Shown piece by piece: positions 5,776-6,231 of a stretch of DNA of 6,231 nucleotides. The notes under the pieces are model-generated. The model was given only the letters and a program-made list of their open reading frames with translations. It made no database searches and had not been told where the DNA came from. Every line of letters begins with the position of its first letter. Positions within the stretch are counted from its first letter, which is position 1. Both the position numbers and the translations under genes were made by a program. Location of the stretch: assembly GCA_003551785.1 (NCBI GenBank), contig PUNP01000890.1, positions 1 through 6,231 of the forward strand, in the 5' to 3' direction. Origin of the DNA: Candidatus Brocadiaceae bacterium (GTDB lineage: Bacteria; Planctomycetota; Brocadiia; SM23-32).

Positions 5776-5793
5776 GTGCCCCGGATGGGGCAC
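5776..5793. repeat. 7-bp G/C-rich hairpin
   Basis: GTGCCCC (5776-5782) and GGGGCAC (5787-5793) pair across GGAT. It overlaps the alternative self-complementary CCGGGG-TG-CCCCGG (5771-5784), so two exclusive folds are possible. No function is visible. Confidence 0.55.
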
Positions 5794-5904
5794 GGTAAAT
5801 GACGTGTAGTTCGTCGACGGTTCAATATGTCGATTCGCGAGGACATAAATGAGTTTGTTGTGTTCGGCATGAGCGGAAATTGCTGTGAAAGTTGAAACAT
5901 ATTC

Positions 5905-5953
5905 GTAGTGAGCCTATCCAGGGGTTCCTGAGGCGCCTGAAGGCGCCTACTAC
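5905..5953 (-). repeat. GTAG-footed REP-like hairpin (minus strand) with outer stem
   Basis: Read on the minus strand from 5953, GTAG is followed by TAGGCGCC, TTCA and GGCGCCT: a 7-bp stem (5931-5937 with 5942-5948 on the plus strand). AGGCGCCT is itself palindromic and occurs twice (5931-5938, 5941-5948). GTAGT (5905-5909) can pair with ACTAC (5949-5953) to close an outer stem around the whole 49-nt unit. This is the same foot-plus-hairpin design as 5724-5748 with an unrelated stem. Confidence 0.62.
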
Positions 5954-6016
5954 AAGCCCAAAAGACATGTGAAGTTCTATCGAGCCGGGTTTTCGGTCAG
6001 GTACTAACTATAAGAA

Positions 6017-6050
6017 GCTGTTTTCCTCGAAGAGGATATTTAATTACAGC
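6017..6050. repeat. Nested short hairpin GCTGT/ACAGC
   Basis: Outer arms GCTGT (6017-6021) and ACAGC (6046-6050) enclose an inner 5-bp stem TCCTC-GAA-GAGGA (6024-6036). It directly abuts the next hairpin at 6050. The pairing is weak, so this could be chance. Confidence 0.35.
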
Positions 6051-6086
6051 CCAGGGTTGATGGCCTGCAAGGCCTTCTACCCTGGG
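6050..6086. repeat. Two-tier hairpin with CCCAGGGT outer stem
   Basis: CCCAGGGT (6050-6057) pairs perfectly with ACCCTGGG (6079-6086), and inside it GGCCT (6062-6066) pairs with AGGCC (6070-6074) around GCA. This is a compact 37-nt two-stem element. Similar CCCAGGGT...ACCCTGGG palindromes are, from memory, common between genes of planctomycetes and relatives. Confidence 0.6.
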
Positions 6087-6106
6087 AAAGGGAACGATAT
6101 CAATAA

Positions 6107-6135
6107 ATTTTACCTGCTATGTATATTTTTGTCAA
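6107..6135 (-). promoter_or_regulatory. Sigma70-type promoter firing leftward
   Basis: On the minus strand, TTGACA (6135-6130) is followed after exactly 17 bases by TAAAAT (6112-6107). The -35 box is consensus and the -10 box differs from TATAAT at one position. A start near 6100 would transcribe first the 6086-6050 hairpin, then the rest of the repeat field, with no open reading frame of note before the convergent propeller gene. It may drive a small RNA, be left from a lost gene, or be chance. Confidence 0.42.
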
Positions 6136-6231
6136 GCACCAGTTGGATTCCAAGAGTAGTGATAGGTGCCAAGTATCGCGCAGCCTGCTATTCGATCTTG
6201 TGCAATCTTTTCACGCACAGATCAGTTTATC
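6136..6231. other. Right edge, nothing recognised
   Basis: I find no open frame, hairpin or RNA signature in the last 96 bases. With the promoter at 6107-6135 pointing away from it, this segment may be upstream sequence of a gene beyond the window. Confidence 0.3.

Noticed and set aside
5643..5900. 85-residue minus-strand frame after the propeller gene
   Set aside because: It overlaps the gene's 3' end and repeat hairpins, and its Arg/Thr/Pro-rich product resembles no protein.

Overview
The window looks like a gene-sparse chromosomal stretch from an uncultured environmental bacterium. The best guess is a planctomycete-type (Phycisphaerae/Sedimentisphaerales-like) or related PVC-group genome. 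Three things point that way: a secreted DUF4838 carbohydrate-associated protein, a DUF2283 small protein, and intergenic spaces full of short hairpin repeats, two of them with a GTAG foot as in REP elements. The assignment is an inference from style, not from a marker gene.

Layout, left to right. Positions 3-194 are the 3' end of a DUF2283-type gene (+). A hairpin terminator at 282-321 separates it from a truncated cation diffusion facilitator (CDF) metal transporter on the minus strand (301-750), which has lost everything after the start of its fourth membrane helix. Positions 751-1565 hold no credible gene. They carry at least six strong hairpins: three of one CCACGGG family and three unrelated long perfect ones. 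Just before the next gene lies the second copy of a ~23-nt repeat whose first copy follows the DUF2283 gene.

Positions 1566-3304 (+) are a secreted DUF4838 protein (alpha-glucuronidase-like N-terminal domain plus DUF4838) split by a -1 frameshift at a run of C near 2415-2420. The pieces rejoin into about 579 residues. The following 230 bases (3305-3534) look like a further decayed C-terminal part of that gene, now read in frame with the next one. Positions 3535-5673 (+) encode a 712-residue membrane protein with an unusual build: two N-terminal helices, a PH-like soluble segment, five more helices, and a C-terminal beta-propeller with seven SPDG-like repeats. An 18-bp perfect palindrome lies about 90 bases before its proposed start.

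Positions 5674-6231 hold no gene. They are a second field of hairpins, including the two GTAG-footed elements, and end with a near-consensus sigma70-type promoter on the minus strand (6107-6135) that fires leftward into the hairpins.

Two of the four genes are broken (CDF, DUF4838), one is cut by the window edge, and about a quarter of the sequence is repeat-rich spacer. This suggests a region undergoing decay and REP-like element accumulation rather than a working operon. The only gene that looks intact and little known is the membrane-anchored propeller protein.
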